From assembly GCA_030613065.1 (NCBI GenBank), contig JAUWMQ010000016.1, forward strand, positions 1-33,275: a stretch of 33,275 nt of DNA. Reading direction: 5' to 3'. The notes under the pieces were generated by a model. That model searched no databases, had not been told where the DNA came from, and worked only from the letters and a program-made list of their open reading frames with translations. Source of the DNA: Candidatus Aegiribacteria sp. Lineage in GTDB: Bacteria > Fermentibacterota > Fermentibacteria > Fermentibacterales > JCC-6. Positions 33,216-33,275 of the stretch are shown one piece after another. Made by a program: the position numbers and the translations under genes. Positions within the stretch are counted from its first letter, which is position 1, and every line of letters begins with the position of its first letter.

Positions 33216-33275
33216 CTAACCTATGCCTATGCATTCAAGGCAGATATTTGCAGCCTTCTGCCATATCACTGCAGG
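33216..33275 (-). CDS. C-terminal end of a CxxC peptide (CD1871A-like), 5' end cut by window edge
   Basis: The last 19 codons before a TAG stop read AVIWQKAANICLECIGIG. This matches what I recall of small CD1871A-family proteins, which end QKAxNICLECIGIG with a CxxC and often sit beside iron-sulfur NapH-like genes. Its stop lies one base before the NapH-like start. The rest of the gene is beyond the right edge. The family name is from memory and rests on a short peptide. Confidence 0.6.
   Translation of the reverse strand, partial: PAVIWQKAANICLECIGIG

Overview
The window is a gene-dense stretch of a bacterial chromosome. Most genes lie on the minus strand, with many 1-4 base start/stop overlaps of the ATGA or TGATG type. 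The organism looks like a diderm from a poorly cultured lineage. Supporting signs are a type IV pilus secretin, two lipobox proteins, heptose-type sugar genes, a tricorn-like exported peptidase and a short primary-type sigma factor of the kind seen in the FCB group. Something near Fermentibacterota or Latescibacterota would fit the style, but that placement is an inference from gene style, not from a marker comparison.

Layout. Bases 1-904 hold the start of an isocitrate/isopropylmalate dehydrogenase that runs off the left edge. Bases 1002-5214 hold a three-gene overlapping set: a DUF523 protein, a methyltransferase and a tricorn-type peptidase. Bases 5472-7239 hold a TTG-started sigma factor followed by an M23 peptidase. 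A divergent intergenic region (7240-7532) carries an array of TTGACA/TGTCAA half-sites. It leads into the main plus-strand set (7533-10017): a methyltransferase, a nucleotidyltransferase and a GmhA-like isomerase, likely for surface heptose or glycan precursors.

Bases 10023-18672 are one long minus-strand operon. It begins with the type IV pilus alignment and secretin genes (a PilM-PilN fusion, a small lipoprotein, PilO, a PilP with a large extra lipoprotein domain, and PilQ). It continues into rsmD, coaD, an aminotransferase and a zinc-ribbon protein. A small putative ribbon-helix-helix gene (18928-19227) diverges from its head. A stretch of about 314 bases (19228-19541) has no gene.

Bases 19542-30413 form a second long minus-strand operon with a good promoter at its head. 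It opens with a partner-switching module: a STAS antagonist, a RsbW-like kinase, and a 1204-residue protein joining a STAND-like P-loop NTPase, HEAT repeats and a SpoIIE/RsbU-type PP2C phosphatase. It continues with a SAM hydrolase, a GH57-type enzyme, a zinc-ribbon protein, a MurU-like and AmgK-like pair, trpS and cysS. The right end (30511-33275) is a redox set: the tail of a CxxC peptide, a NapH-like iron-sulfur membrane protein, a TlpA-like thioredoxin, and a GT2 glycosyltransferase.

The most unusual items are the NTPase-HEAT-phosphatase partner-switching module, the rearranged pil operon (PilM-PilN fusion, enlarged PilP, inserted lipoprotein), and the half-site array upstream of the sigma factor and sugar genes. 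No tRNA, rRNA, CRISPR array, insertion sequence or phage gene was seen.
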